Shown here piece by piece: positions 37,405 to 46,705 of a stretch of DNA of 64,000 bases. The position numbers and the translations under genes were made by a program. The stretch lies in the NCBI GenBank assembly GCA_934438075.1, contig CAKSBF010000003.1, positions 124,001 through 188,000 on the forward strand. The letters are read 5' to 3'. Each line of letters opens with the position of its first letter. Position 1 is the first letter of the stretch. This DNA comes from an uncultured Clostridia bacterium. Lineage in GTDB: Bacteria > Bacillota > Clostridia > UBA1381 > UBA9506. Below the pieces are notes generated by a model. That model did not search any database. It saw nothing but the letters and a program-made list of their open reading frames with translations, and had not been told where the DNA came from.

Positions 37405-38780
37405 TTATTAATAAGCTTGATAATGTTGAGGTTAATCTGGAAAACGGCCACAAATATGCTCTTCGGGATATTCATAGCGGTGAAAATATTATAAAGTACG
37501 GTAATTCAATCGGTCATGCCATTTGTGACATTAAAAAAGGTGAGCATGTCCATTCGCACAATTTAAAAACCAATCTTTCGGGCAACCTGGAATATCATTA
37601 TGAGCCGGATTACACCGAGACAAAAAGAGTTGACAGTGCTCTCACGTTCATGGGATATGAGCGCGAAAACGGCGACGTTGGTATTCGTAATGAGGTCTGG
37701 ATTGTAAATACGGTCGGCTGTGTAAATAAAATTGCAAAGCGTATTGCCGAACTGACCGGTGCAAAATATTTTGAGCACCCGTTTGGCTGCTCGCAGCTTG
37801 GCGGCGACCAGAAAATCACACAGCTGATTTTGCGCGGATTGGTAAATCATCCGAACGCCGGCGGCGTCTTGGTACTTGGTCTCGGCTGCGAAAATAATAA
37901 TATCGGCGAATTTAAAAAAATATTAGGTAAATACAATCCCGAGCGCGTAAAATTTTTGGTTGCACAGGAATCGGAGGACGAAATTGCCGACGGTGTAAAA
38001 ATCGTTAAAGAGCTACAGGAATATGCCGACCGCACCAAGCGCACACCGATACCGGTATCCAAACTGAAAATCGGTTTAAAGTGCGGTGGGAGCGACGGTT
38101 ACAGCGGCATTACCGCAAATCCTTTGGTAGGCTCTCTGTCTGATCGTCTCATTTCCATCGGCGGTGCCTGTGTACTGACAGAAGTGCCGGAAATGTTCGG
38201 TGCGGAGCATCTGTTGATGCAGCGCTGTCCGACCCGTGAGCTGTTTGACAAAACAGTTGCCTTAATCAATAACTTTAAAGATTATTTCACCAGACACAAT
38301 CAGGTAATTTATGAAAATCCATCTCCGGGCAACAAAGCCGGCGGCATTACTACTCTGGAAGAAAAATCCCTTGGCTGCGTACAAAAGGGCGGTAAGAGTG
38401 AGGTTGTGGATGTCCTGGACTATGGCGATACTGTCAGCAAAAACGGTCTTTCACTTTTAAACGGGCCCGGAAATGACATTGTCGCTGTAACCAACCTTTC
38501 CGCAGCAGGCGTACATATGATACTGTTCACCACAGGTCGCGGAACGCCGCTCGGCGGTGCTGTTCCCACTGTAAAAATTGCGACCAATCATGTGCTTGCC
38601 GCACACAAGAAATCATGGATTGATTTTGACGCCTCTCCTTTGGCAGACGGTGCAGATATGGATCAACTAACCGACGAATTGTTAAACGCCGTTCTTGAAA
38701 TTGCCTCCGGAGAACAGACGCAAAATGAAAAAAACGGATGCAGTGAAATTTCAATTTTTAAAGATGGAATTGTACTGTAA
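37401..38780 (+). CDS. uxaA: Altronate dehydratase
   Basis: A 459-residue UxaA-type dehydratase converting D-altronate to 2-keto-3-deoxygluconate. The N-terminal SAF-like part (HSHNLKTNLSG) is followed by the C-terminal catalytic part with GYERENGDVGIRNEVWIVNT, HPFGCSQLGGD, LKCGGSDGYSGITANP and TTGRGTPLGGAVPTVKIATN. The cysteines and histidines expected for metal binding are present. Overlaps uxaB as ATGA. Confidence 0.93.
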   Translation: MIINKLDNVEVNLENGHKYALRDIHSGENIIKYGNSIGHAICDIKKGEHVHSHNLKTNLSGNLEYHYEPDYTETKRVDSALTFMGYERENGDVGIRNEVWIVNTVGCVNKIAKRIAELTGAKYFEHPFGCSQLGGDQKITQLILRGLVNHPNAGGVLVLGLGCENNNIGEFKKILGKYNPERVKFLVAQESEDEIADGVKIVKELQEYADRTKRTPIPVSKLKIGLKCGGSDGYSGITANPLVGSLSDRLISIGGACVLTEVPEMFGAEHLLMQRCPTRELFDKTVALINNFKDYFTRHNQVIYENPSPGNKAGGITTLEEKSLGCVQKGGKSEVVDVLDYGDTVSKNGLSLLNGPGNDIVAVTNLSAAGVHMILFTTGRGTPLGGAVPTVKIATNHVLAAHKKSWIDFDASPLADGADMDQLTDELLNAVLEIASGEQTQNEKNGCSEISIFKDGIVL

Positions 38781-38801
38781 AATAAAGAAAGGAAAGATAT
38801 T

Positions 38802-40175
38802 ATGGCAAAAGGAATTATCAATGAAAACTTCATGCTCAAAAACAAAACAGGGAAAGAGCTTTTTTACGATTTTGCTGAAAACATGCCCATTATTGACTAT
38901 CATTGCCACCTGGTTCCAAAAATGATTGCAGACGACTACCGTTTTTGTGACGCTTATGATCTATTTTTAGGCGGCGATCACTATAAATGGCGTCAAATGC
39001 GTAGTTTTGGCATTGACGAAGAGTACATAACCGGCAACGCTGACCGTTATGAAAAATGGCTTGGCTTCGCACGCGTTATGCCGTATTTAATCGGAAATCC
39101 GCTCCATCACTGGACAGCTCTGGAGCTTGCCCGCTATTTTGATATTTACGAACCGCTGAATGAAAAAAGTGCAAAGGCTATTTGGGATACCTGTAACAAA
39201 AAACTCGCACAAGCCGACTTTTCCGCACAAAATTTAATCAATCGCTCTAACGTGGAAATTATCTGCACTACCGATGACCCGGCAGATGATTTACGCTACC
39301 ACAAGCAATTGAAGGAACAAAATTTCCGCACAAAAGTGCTGCCAACCTTCCGTCCTGATAAATGCGTCAATATTGACAAACCGGGTTTCATGGAATATAT
39401 TGAAACGAATGGCATTAAAAGCTATGAATTTTTAGTTCAATGGCTGAAAGAAAAAATTGCATTTTTCCACAGCTGCGGATGCCGTCTTGCCGACCACGCT
39501 CTTGATTATGTTCCGTTTGCTCTCGGCGATACCAAAGCCGTTTGGGAAAAGAAAATGTCAGGCGGAGCGCTCACCGAAAACGAAATTGATATTTACAAGA
39601 CAGCCGTTATCCGCGAGTGCGCTCTCGAATATGCACGTCTCGGCTGGACAATGCAGCTGCATATCGGCGCACTGCGCAACAACAACAAAAAGATGTTTGA
39701 TAAACTCGGCGCTGACGTTGGTTTCGACAGCATTAACGACCTCTGCATTGCTGAGAAACTATCTGCCTTCTTAAACCTTCTTGAGGAAGAAGATTCCTTG
39801 CCAAAAACAATCCTTTATACCTTAAATCCAAAGGATAACTACGTCCTCGGTACGATGCTCGGCAATTTTCAGAAGGCACCGACCGCCGGTAAAATTCAGT
39901 TTGGCTCCGGCTGGTGGTTTAATGATAACCGCGATGGCATGGAAGCACAAATGCAGGCTCTGGCAAACCTTGGTATTTTGGGAAAATTTGTTGGCATGCT
40001 GACAGACTCGCGCAGCTTTGTTTCGTACCCGAGGCATGAATATTTCAGACGCATTCTGTGCAATATGCTTGGCGAGTGGGTGGAAAACGGCGAATATCCC
40101 GATGACCGTGATGCACTGGAGAAAATTGTAAAAGGCATTTGTTATCAAAATGCAAAAGAGTATTTCAATTTTTAA
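38802..40175 (+). CDS. uxaC: Uronate isomerase (second copy, galacturonate operon)
   Basis: A 457-residue uronate isomerase with metal-binding YHCH, YITGNADRYEKW, GNPLHHWTALELARYFDI, MQLHIGALRNNN and TDSRSFVSYPRHEYFRR. In this operon it should convert D-galacturonate to D-tagaturonate. It is visibly divergent from the copy at 865-2244 in the segment after the HxH motif. GAAAGGAAAG lies ahead of the ATG, and a hairpin terminator follows. Confidence 0.93.
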   Translation: MAKGIINENFMLKNKTGKELFYDFAENMPIIDYHCHLVPKMIADDYRFCDAYDLFLGGDHYKWRQMRSFGIDEEYITGNADRYEKWLGFARVMPYLIGNPLHHWTALELARYFDIYEPLNEKSAKAIWDTCNKKLAQADFSAQNLINRSNVEIICTTDDPADDLRYHKQLKEQNFRTKVLPTFRPDKCVNIDKPGFMEYIETNGIKSYEFLVQWLKEKIAFFHSCGCRLADHALDYVPFALGDTKAVWEKKMSGGALTENEIDIYKTAVIRECALEYARLGWTMQLHIGALRNNNKKMFDKLGADVGFDSINDLCIAEKLSAFLNLLEEEDSLPKTILYTLNPKDNYVLGTMLGNFQKAPTAGKIQFGSGWWFNDNRDGMEAQMQALANLGILGKFVGMLTDSRSFVSYPRHEYFRRILCNMLGEWVENGEYPDDRDALEKIVKGICYQNAKEYFNF

Positions 40176-40203
40176 TTTTTCATACTTAAAATAATATAAT
40201 TTA

Positions 40204-40250
40204 AAAAGGAGCTGCAACAAAATAAAATCATTTTGCTGCAGCTCTCTTCA
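40204..40250. terminator. Bidirectional hairpin between uxaC and the aldolase gene
   Basis: GAGCTGCAACAAAAT pairs almost perfectly with ATTTTGCTGCAGCTC. On the minus strand the stem runs into TTTTT; on the plus strand the T-run is weaker. It separates convergent genes. Confidence 0.75.
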
Positions 40251-40271
40251 TTTTATGTAGTCACTCTATGT

Positions 40272-41111
40272 TTATGCCTTGCCACTGCTTCCAAACAATT
40301 GCATTTTTCTGCGAACAACCTCTTGAACCGTGTTCTTCGCTACCTGAAGCGCTATTTCGAAACTATTATGATTATTAAATGCATAGCTATACGCTTGATG
40401 CGCCGCCAGACACATTTCTGTACAAATGTTAACTTTGCGAATACCGTTTTTAATAGTATTACGGAAATCATCATCCGAAAGTCCGCTGCCGCCATGCAGT
40501 ACCAAAGGTTTTTCAGAAATTTTATAGATATCAGCCAAACGTTTGATGTCCAGAACCGGTTTTTTCTTATACTGACCATGCGCTGTTCCAATGGCAACTG
40601 CCAAAGCATCAATATCTGCTCTTTCAATAAAGTCATTTACTTTATCAACCTCAGTATATTGCTGTTCGTGTCCGTCATCTGCGCCGCCTTCTGCCCCGCC
40701 GACATGCCCCAGTTCCGCCTCAACGCTTACTCCGAGAGCATGTGCAACCTCGCTGATTTTTTTCGTATTACGTATATTTTCCTCATACGGAAGAGCGCTT
40801 CCGTCATACATTACCGAGGAAAATCCACCACGCATTGCATCATATATTTTTGCAAAATCCGTGCCGTGGTCAAAGTGCAAACAAACCGGAACACTTGCCT
40901 CTCTAGCAATTTTTCCCATAATTTCATGGGCATATTTAAACGGAATCACCGGCAAATGAACCTCTGCAACACCCAAAATAATCGGCGAACGCTCTTGTTC
41001 TGCCGCATCAATAATTCCGCGCGCCATTTCCAGATTCAGCATATTAAACAGACCAACGCCATATTTACCGCGCTCTGCCTCGCTGAGAATTTCTTTTAAT
41101 GTAACCAGCAT
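40272..41111 (-). CDS. Class II aldolase (fructose/tagatose-bisphosphate type)
   Basis: A 279-residue zinc aldolase of the Fba/GatY/KbaY family. Metal and active-site segments are CLHFDHGTDFAKI (Asp and His), EAELGHVGG, and VLHGGSGLSDDDF. The ATG at 41111 has GAGGAG ten bases upstream. An earlier in-frame start at 41135 is less supported. It cleaves a ketose-1,6-bisphosphate to dihydroxyacetone phosphate and an aldehyde; fructose or tagatose specificity cannot be told from sequence alone. It has its own promoter, with direct repeats upstream. Confidence 0.88.
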   Translation of the reverse strand: MLVTLKEILSEAERGKYGVGLFNMLNLEMARGIIDAAEQERSPIILGVAEVHLPVIPFKYAHEIMGKIAREASVPVCLHFDHGTDFAKIYDAMRGGFSSVMYDGSALPYEENIRNTKKISEVAHALGVSVEAELGHVGGAEGGADDGHEQQYTEVDKVNDFIERADIDALAVAIGTAHGQYKKKPVLDIKRLADIYKISEKPLVLHGGSGLSDDDFRNTIKNGIRKVNICTEMCLAAHQAYSYAFNNHNSFEIALQVAKNTVQEVVRRKMQLFGSSGKA

Positions 41112-41162
41112 GCAAATATCACTCCTCTTAAACATTTACCCTATCAATTAACCGATACTAAC

Positions 41163-41191
41163 ATTTTACCACACAAATCAAAGAATTGCAA
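41163..41191 (-). promoter_or_regulatory. Promoter of the class II aldolase gene
   Basis: Minus strand TTGCAA, 17-base spacer and TAAAAT preceded by TGG. The predicted start near 41156 gives a 45-base leader. The -35 box overlaps the first of four direct repeats. Confidence 0.65.
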
Positions 41192-41241
41192 TAGTAAATC
41201 AACAGAAAAATCAAAGAAATTCAAAAATAAATCACAGAATT
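41175..41241. repeat. Four phased AAATCA-type direct repeats upstream of the aldolase promoter
   Basis: Copies close to AAATCAAAGAATT begin at 41175, 41196, 41208 and 41229. The intervals are 21, 12 and 21 bases, near whole DNA turns, so a regulator could bind all on one face. The first copy overlaps the -35 box. On the aldolase (minus) strand they read AATTCTTTGATTT. Local AT-richness could contribute. Confidence 0.5.
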
Positions 41242-41243
41242 AA

Positions 41244-41295
41244 AGCCGTACAAATTAGAATTTCCATTAACGTGAAAATAATAATTCATACGGCT
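41244..41295 (-). terminator. Weak hairpin downstream of fabV
   Basis: AGCCGTA pairs with TACGGCT, with an inner AATT pair and a long loop, followed on the minus strand by TTTAATTCT. It lies about 30 bases past the fabV stop, a plausible but weak terminator. Confidence 0.4.
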
Positions 41296-41323
41296 ATATT
41301 GGTTTATTATTACAAAAATAAAA

Positions 41324-42511
41324 TTAAGAATGAATACTCGGTATATTAATTTCCGTCTCAACATCCGCGTCATAATCAACGCCCTTTATGCCAAAACCGA
41401 ACATACGATAAAACTCCTCCCAATACCCTTTGACATCAGCAAGTTCATCCAAATTTTCGGTAGAAATTTTTTCCCACGATGCACTTACCTGTTGTTGGAC
41501 CTCCGGTTTTAACTCCCAGTCATCCACTCGTAGCATACAATCTCCGTCTGTTTGCACCGGGTCAACCAACAATTTTTCCGCAAACAGACGATACATTTGC
41601 TCAATACAGCCTTCTTGCAAATTCATACTTTTCATAATTTTATACAAAATGGCTGTGTAGAGCGGAACCACAGGAATCGCTGAGCTTGCCTGCGTTACCA
41701 ACGCCTTGTTAACCGAAACATATGCATGCAAACCGCACTCAGCAAATTCTTCCGTCATCTCACAAGCCGTGTGGTATAAATGATCCTTTGCTGCGCCGAT
41801 AGAACCATTAAAATACATTGGATGTGTCAATTCCGGTCCGATATAGGTATACGCCATGGTAATTGCGTCATCTGCCAAAACCTCCGCATCAGAAAGAGCG
41901 CAAATCCAGTCCTTCCAGTCCTCTCCGCCCATAACTTTAACCGTATTGTCAATCTCTTCTTGGGTAGCCGGCTCAATTGTTACAGGAACAACTGTATGAT
42001 TTGCCAAATCAATTGTCTTGTTGGTATAAGGCTTTCCCGTTGTTTTTAAAACGCTGGATACTGTTTCGCCGTCCGGCATGGTGCGTCTCGGCGCAGCCAG
42101 ACTGTAAATCACCATATCCACGCTGCCCCAGTCCTTCTTTATCAGTTCAATGACTTCATCCTTTATCTGCTGCGAAAATGCATCTCCGTTAACAGACTTC
42201 GCATACAAACCATCTGCTGCTGCAAATTCTTCAAACGCCGCCGTATTGTACCAGCCTGCACTTGCCGTCCTTTTACCGCTCGCCGGCTTTTCAAACATAA
42301 CGCCTATCGTTTGCGCCCCGCCGGAAAATGCCGCTGTAATTCTGCTCGCCAATCCATATCCGGTTGATGCCCCTATTACCAAAACATGCTTTTTCCCATG
42401 GCATTTTGGCTGTGCTTTTACATACGCAATTTGTTGTCTTACATTTTCTCTGCAGCCGGTCGGATGTGCTGTTGTACAAATAAACCCGCGCACCTTAGGT
42501 TCTACTATCAT
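41324..42511 (-). CDS. fabV: Trans-2-enoyl-ACP/CoA reductase FabV
   Basis: A 395-residue NADH-dependent enoyl reductase with N-terminal VRGFICTTAHPTGC, nucleotide-binding VIGASTGYGLASRITAAF and the family's Tyr-x8-Lys catalytic motif in MYFNGSIGAAKDHL. In Clostridia such enzymes act in fatty-acid synthesis or in crotonyl-CoA reduction (Ter). It follows thiN by 48 bases on the same strand and may share its transcript. Confidence 0.95.
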   Translation of the reverse strand: MIVEPKVRGFICTTAHPTGCRENVRQQIAYVKAQPKCHGKKHVLVIGASTGYGLASRITAAFSGGAQTIGVMFEKPASGKRTASAGWYNTAAFEEFAAADGLYAKSVNGDAFSQQIKDEVIELIKKDWGSVDMVIYSLAAPRRTMPDGETVSSVLKTTGKPYTNKTIDLANHTVVPVTIEPATQEEIDNTVKVMGGEDWKDWICALSDAEVLADDAITMAYTYIGPELTHPMYFNGSIGAAKDHLYHTACEMTEEFAECGLHAYVSVNKALVTQASSAIPVVPLYTAILYKIMKSMNLQEGCIEQMYRLFAEKLLVDPVQTDGDCMLRVDDWELKPEVQQQVSASWEKISTENLDELADVKGYWEEFYRMFGFGIKGVDYDADVETEINIPSIHS

Positions 42512-42559
42512 ATCTCTCTTCCTTTCTATCGTTTCTTCTCAGTATATAAACACTTTCCA

Positions 42560-43222
42560 TTAATCTCGGCTTAAAACAGCAAGCAAAAGACCTTTTTGAA
42601 TACTCACCCTTGCCTGATCAGCCGTAAATTCATTGCTCACACCATATGGATTTCCAAATTCCATTATAGCATCATGTAACGGATAATATAACCCTTCTAA
42701 AGTAATTCCTTCTGTTTTCTCTACCGGAAGCAGCGAAAAGTGCCAGCCCTCTTTCTTCTGAATGACTGCCATATTATCAATTAAAAAGATCTCATTATGC
42801 TCATTAATTATTTTCATCGTCACACCCTTATCCAGCGCGAGCTTCAGCAAATGAATATTGGCAAGTGTATGATCTATGCGACTGCCGACTGCACCAAGCA
42901 TAATAATTTCACTTACTCCAAAGTCAAGCGCACGGCATACACACTCATGCGAATCTGTTCTATCCTTTTCCTCCGGTAAAATTATTTTTTCTCCTATCAT
43001 AACCTTTTGCGCAGGAAAAGAATCAAAATCACCGATTACAATGTTGGGAGTCAAACCTATCCTCTGTGCATTGCGATAGCCGCTGTCAGCACAGAGAATC
43101 AAATCGTTATCCTCAAACATTCCTCTATAATACTCCGGATTTTCAATACTTCCTCCCGCTACAATCACCGCACGTTTTATTTTTTCGTTCTGCGCAGTCT
43201 GTTTTTCCATAATATCTGCCAT
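42560..43222 (-). CDS. thiN: Thiamine pyrophosphokinase
   Basis: A 220-residue enzyme transferring pyrophosphate from ATP to thiamine. Recognised by CADSGYRNA, PNIVIGDFDS, LPEEKDRTDSHECV and LGAVGSRIDHTLANIHLL. The ATG at 43222 overlaps the rpe stop as TAATG. No TPP riboswitch is seen upstream, as expected for a salvage kinase inside a housekeeping operon. Confidence 0.93.
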   Translation of the reverse strand: MADIMEKQTAQNEKIKRAVIVAGGSIENPEYYRGMFEDNDLILCADSGYRNAQRIGLTPNIVIGDFDSFPAQKVMIGEKIILPEEKDRTDSHECVCRALDFGVSEIIMLGAVGSRIDHTLANIHLLKLALDKGVTMKIINEHNEIFLIDNMAVIQKKEGWHFSLLPVEKTEGITLEGLYYPLHDAIMEFGNPYGVSNEFTADQARVSIQKGLLLAVLSRD

Positions 43223-43875
43223 TATCCTTCCGCCCTTAACATAGATTGTACTGCTTCCGTTGGATCATCTGCACCAAAAACAGCGCTGCCTGCCACAAAA
43301 ACATTAGCTCCCGCCTTCAGCGGAACAGAAATATTAGCAGGAGAAATACCGCCATCTACCTCAATGTCAAAATCTTTGCCGAACATTTCACGTGCCCGGA
43401 CTATTTTTTCATTTACCTCCGGAATATACTTTTGACCACCAAACCCGGCATATACCGTCATAAGAAGCAGCATATCAATCTGCTCACGATAAGGAAGCAC
43501 GCGCTCCAGATCCGCATCCGGGTTCAGAGCAAGTCCGGCTTTTTTGCCAAGCGCATGAATCTGTTCCAAGGTCTTTTTGATATCACTTTCACACTCAATA
43601 TGTATGGTAATAATGTCAGATCCTGCTTCTGCAAATGCCTCTACATAACGGTGCGGCTCTGACAACATCAAATGCGTATCAAATACCATTCCGCATCCTT
43701 CACGCAGTGACTTTACAATCTGAGGTCCCATTGACAGATTTGGCACAAAATGCCCATCCATCACATCAATATGCAGGTATTGTGCCCCCGCTCTCTCTAC
43801 CAATGCAACATCATCAGCCAAATGTGCAAAATCTGCTGACAAAATCGATGGTGCAACCTTAATCATCTCATCCAC
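43222..43875 (-). CDS. rpe: Ribulose-phosphate 3-epimerase
   Basis: A 217-residue TIM-barrel epimerase linking ribulose-5-P and xylulose-5-P. Motifs: APSILSADF, YLHIDVMDGHFVPNLSMGP, DTHLMLSEPHRY, TVYAGFGGQKYIPEV and EVDGGISPANI with the catalytic aspartates. Starts at 43875 or the ATG three codons later (43866); overlaps the end of rsgA. The rsgA-rpe-thiN order is classic for Firmicutes. Confidence 0.95.
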   Translation of the reverse strand: MDEMIKVAPSILSADFAHLADDVALVERAGAQYLHIDVMDGHFVPNLSMGPQIVKSLREGCGMVFDTHLMLSEPHRYVEAFAEAGSDIITIHIECESDIKKTLEQIHALGKKAGLALNPDADLERVLPYREQIDMLLLMTVYAGFGGQKYIPEVNEKIVRAREMFGKDFDIEVDGGISPANISVPLKAGANVFVAGSAVFGADDPTEAVQSMLRAEG

Positions 43876-44741
43876 TCCTTGATCTTTTTCATCTCTTCAT
43901 ATAACTCACAATAGCTTTCATATCTGCTCTCTGATATTTTTCCGTCTGCAAGCGCCGTTTTCACCGGACAGTCCGGCTCATTGATATGCGCACAGCCCGT
44001 GAAACGGCAATTGCCCAAATACGGCTCAAATTCCGGAAAATACTCTTCCAACTCTGCCGCATGGATTCCGCTTAATTCGAAGGAACTAAAACCGGGCGTA
44101 TCAAAAGCATATCCACCGAACGGCAATGGTATCAGCTCCACATGCCGTGTTGTATGCTTTCCTCTCTTTATCTTTCCGCTGATACTGCCTGTCTCCATCG
44201 TATCTCCGCCCGTCAGGCTATTTAAAATACTCGATTTACCGACACCGGAGTTACCGGCAAAGGCCGTCATTTTTCCGTGCAAAATTTGTTTCAGTTCTTC
44301 GTTTCCTTCGCCGCGAATACTGCTTGACAACACAACCGGGAAACCGGCAAGGCGGTATATCTCGGCTAATTTTTGCGCCTCACCCGGTGCAATATCTATT
44401 TTATTGACGCATATCACACACTCAACCTTTGCAGCCAATGCGGTTACTGTAAGTTTATCAATCAGCCGAAGGTTCGGTTCCGGATCTTTTGCCGCAAACG
44501 TTATAACGATCTGATCCAAATTTGCCACAGGCGGACGAATAAAGGCATTTTTACGCGGCAATATTTCATCAAGACTCCCCTTACCCGTTTCAGTCCCCAA
44601 ACTGACACGCACCTTATCGCCCACTATCGGTATCATATTTTGATTGCGAAACCTGCCGCGCGCCTTTGTCTCAATGAGACCATTTTCTGTCTGAATATAA
44701 TAAAATCCGCCTATTCCTTTAACAATAACACCCTCCGGCAT
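43863..44741 (-). CDS. rsgA: Ribosome small-subunit-dependent GTPase RsgA
   Basis: A 292-residue circularly permuted GTPase for 30S maturation: N-terminal OB fold, G4 (CVNKID) before G1 (AGNSGVGKSS), then G3 (DTPG) and a C-terminal zinc knuckle with CRFTGCAH and DC. The ATG at 44741 follows GGAGG by six bases, whereas the longer in-frame start at 44792 has no comparable site. Confidence 0.95.
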   Translation of the reverse strand: MPEGVIVKGIGGFYYIQTENGLIETKARGRFRNQNMIPIVGDKVRVSLGTETGKGSLDEILPRKNAFIRPPVANLDQIVITFAAKDPEPNLRLIDKLTVTALAAKVECVICVNKIDIAPGEAQKLAEIYRLAGFPVVLSSSIRGEGNEELKQILHGKMTAFAGNSGVGKSSILNSLTGGDTMETGSISGKIKRGKHTTRHVELIPLPFGGYAFDTPGFSSFELSGIHAAELEEYFPEFEPYLGNCRFTGCAHINEPDCPVKTALADGKISESRYESYCELYEEMKKIKEWMR

Positions 44742-44763
44742 ACTGCCCCTCCAATGCAAAATA

Positions 44764-45927
44764 TCATTGTACTGTGATGGTTTCCACGCCATCCACCGCT
44801 TTCCGAATCAAGCCTTCCACGTCAAGTAACTGCTCCGATTCTACAATCTTCTCCAGTTTCGGTTTTGTGGTTGGATGCTTCGGTGTAAAGATAGTGCAGC
44901 AATCCTCATACGGCAAAATAGAAGTTTCAAACGTTCCGATCATACGTGCCCGCTCCACAATCTCATCCTTATCCATGCCGATAACAGGACGAAATACAGG
45001 CAGACTCACCGCATTATTCGTCACCCCAAGAGCCTCTACCGTCTGACTGGCAACTTGTCCTATGCTTTCGCCGGTTACCAGAGCAATTGCTCCATTTTTC
45101 TTTGCAATGCATTCGGCAATTTTCATCATAAACCGCCGCATAATGATAGTAAGCTGTTCCTCCGGGCAATGCTTGCGAATTTCAAGCTGAATTTCCGTAA
45201 ACGGCACCACATGCACTTTCATTCCGCCTGTGTAAGCCGCTACAATTTGTGCCAATTCTAACACCTTTTCTTTTGCACGATCACTGGTATAGGGGTGTGA
45301 GAAAAAGTGAACTGCTTCCAAAGCAACGCCCCTTTTTGCCGCCATATAACCGGCTACCGGACTGTCTATGCCTCCGGAAAGCAGCAATATTGCTTTAGAA
45401 TTTGTACCGACCGGCATGCCGCCCGGCCCCTTTACCTTATCGCAGTACACATAAGTATGCGTATCACGTACCTCAACCATAACTGTTTTGTCCGGATTCT
45501 TTACATTCACAGAAAGGTTTGGAAATTTTCCGCACAAATAGCCGCCCACTTCACGACAAATTTCAGGCGATTTTAAAGGAAATTTTTTATCCGAACGCTT
45601 CGCCTCCACCTTAAAGGTTTCTGCCGCCGCAAGAGTCTCTTCCAAGCATTTTGCCGTTCCCTCACAAATCGCGGTTATTTCCTTTGGAAGCACATACGCA
45701 CGCGTAATGGAAACGATGCCAAAAACTTTACGCAGTCGCTCCACCGCCTCTTCCAGATTATTTTCATCCGGCAACCGGACATAGGTTGTCGCTTGTGCCT
45801 TGGTGATCTCAGGGGTAAAGCCGCGCAAAGCGGCACGAATGTTGCGTACCAACAAATCCTCAAAAATCGGGCGATTTAAACCCTTTAAAATAATTTCTCC
45901 ATACTTTACCAGCAATATCTGTTCCAA
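44764..45927 (-). CDS. thiI: tRNA 4-thiouridine sulfurtransferase ThiI
   Basis: A 387-residue enzyme with N-terminal ferredoxin-like and THUMP domains and the PP-loop ATP pyrophosphatase motif LLLSGGIDSPVAGYMA. It lacks the C-terminal rhodanese domain of E. coli ThiI, as usual in Firmicutes, where a dedicated cysteine desulfurase supplies sulfur; none is next door here. The start codon is TTG at 45927, six bases after AGGAGG. Confidence 0.95.
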   Translation of the reverse strand: MEQILLVKYGEIILKGLNRPIFEDLLVRNIRAALRGFTPEITKAQATTYVRLPDENNLEEAVERLRKVFGIVSITRAYVLPKEITAICEGTAKCLEETLAAAETFKVEAKRSDKKFPLKSPEICREVGGYLCGKFPNLSVNVKNPDKTVMVEVRDTHTYVYCDKVKGPGGMPVGTNSKAILLLSGGIDSPVAGYMAAKRGVALEAVHFFSHPYTSDRAKEKVLELAQIVAAYTGGMKVHVVPFTEIQLEIRKHCPEEQLTIIMRRFMMKIAECIAKKNGAIALVTGESIGQVASQTVEALGVTNNAVSLPVFRPVIGMDKDEIVERARMIGTFETSILPYEDCCTIFTPKHPTTKPKLEKIVESEQLLDVEGLIRKAVDGVETITVQ

Positions 45928-45937
45928 AAATATCCTC

Positions 45938-46705
45938 CTATTCTTGCTTCATTCTCTTCTGTATCGGGTCAACATTACGGCACACATACAAAACCCTTTC
46001 GCTGTCTGCTTTCGCTTGTTTGTCGCTATAACTGTCAAAGCACCCTTCCACCGCGAAACCATGCCGCATCAAGGCCTGTTCTGTTTCTTCTGTCCGATAC
46101 ATCCGTTCTGTATGTACCTCATCAAAACGTTCGTAGCTTCCATCGTCCCTTTCACAGAAAAATGTCAAATAAAAATCACATAAAGCCGTTTCGTCATCAT
46201 AATCATTTTCCCATACATAAAAAACGCCATCCGTTTCATAGCTAAAGGTCTGATTCGCCAAAACACGACGAAATTTATATTCTGTATTCATATCAAACAG
46301 CAGCAACCCATTCGGGTTTAAATAATTATTGCACAGGTGAAACAGCGTATCCAAATCGCCGTCCTCGGTTAAATAATTTACGCCGTCTAACATGCAAACA
46401 ATCGCATCCACTGTGCCGTATAATTCAAATTCACGCATATCCTGCTGCAACAGCAATGCCTCCGGACATTTTTGCCGTGCAATATTAAGCATGGCATCAG
46501 ACGCATCAACACCAATCATGTCATAGCCCCGCTCTAAAAGATGTTTTGTCAGCGTTCCCGTCCCGCAAGCCAGGTCAAGCACCAGAGATGGTTGGTTTGG
46601 CTCCTTTGCAAAAACAGAAGCAATGCGTGCCGCCGCCTCAGCATATTTCACATCAAAGGTTAATTTATCATATATTTCAGCAAACTTACCATATGCTTCC
46701 GCCAT
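45938..46705 (-). CDS. Class I SAM-dependent methyltransferase
   Basis: A 255-residue methyltransferase with motif I VLDLACGTGTLTKHLLERGYD, then GVDASDAML and CMLDGVNYL. Start at 46705 (GGAGG then seven bases), overlapping the rarA stop as TGATG. Substrate unknown; it resembles the small methyltransferases often found near rarA or thiI in Clostridia. Confidence 0.85.
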   Translation of the reverse strand: MAEAYGKFAEIYDKLTFDVKYAEAAARIASVFAKEPNQPSLVLDLACGTGTLTKHLLERGYDMIGVDASDAMLNIARQKCPEALLLQQDMREFELYGTVDAIVCMLDGVNYLTEDGDLDTLFHLCNNYLNPNGLLLFDMNTEYKFRRVLANQTFSYETDGVFYVWENDYDDETALCDFYLTFFCERDDGSYERFDEVHTERMYRTEETEQALMRHGFAVEGCFDSYSDKQAKADSERVLYVCRNVDPIQKRMKQE

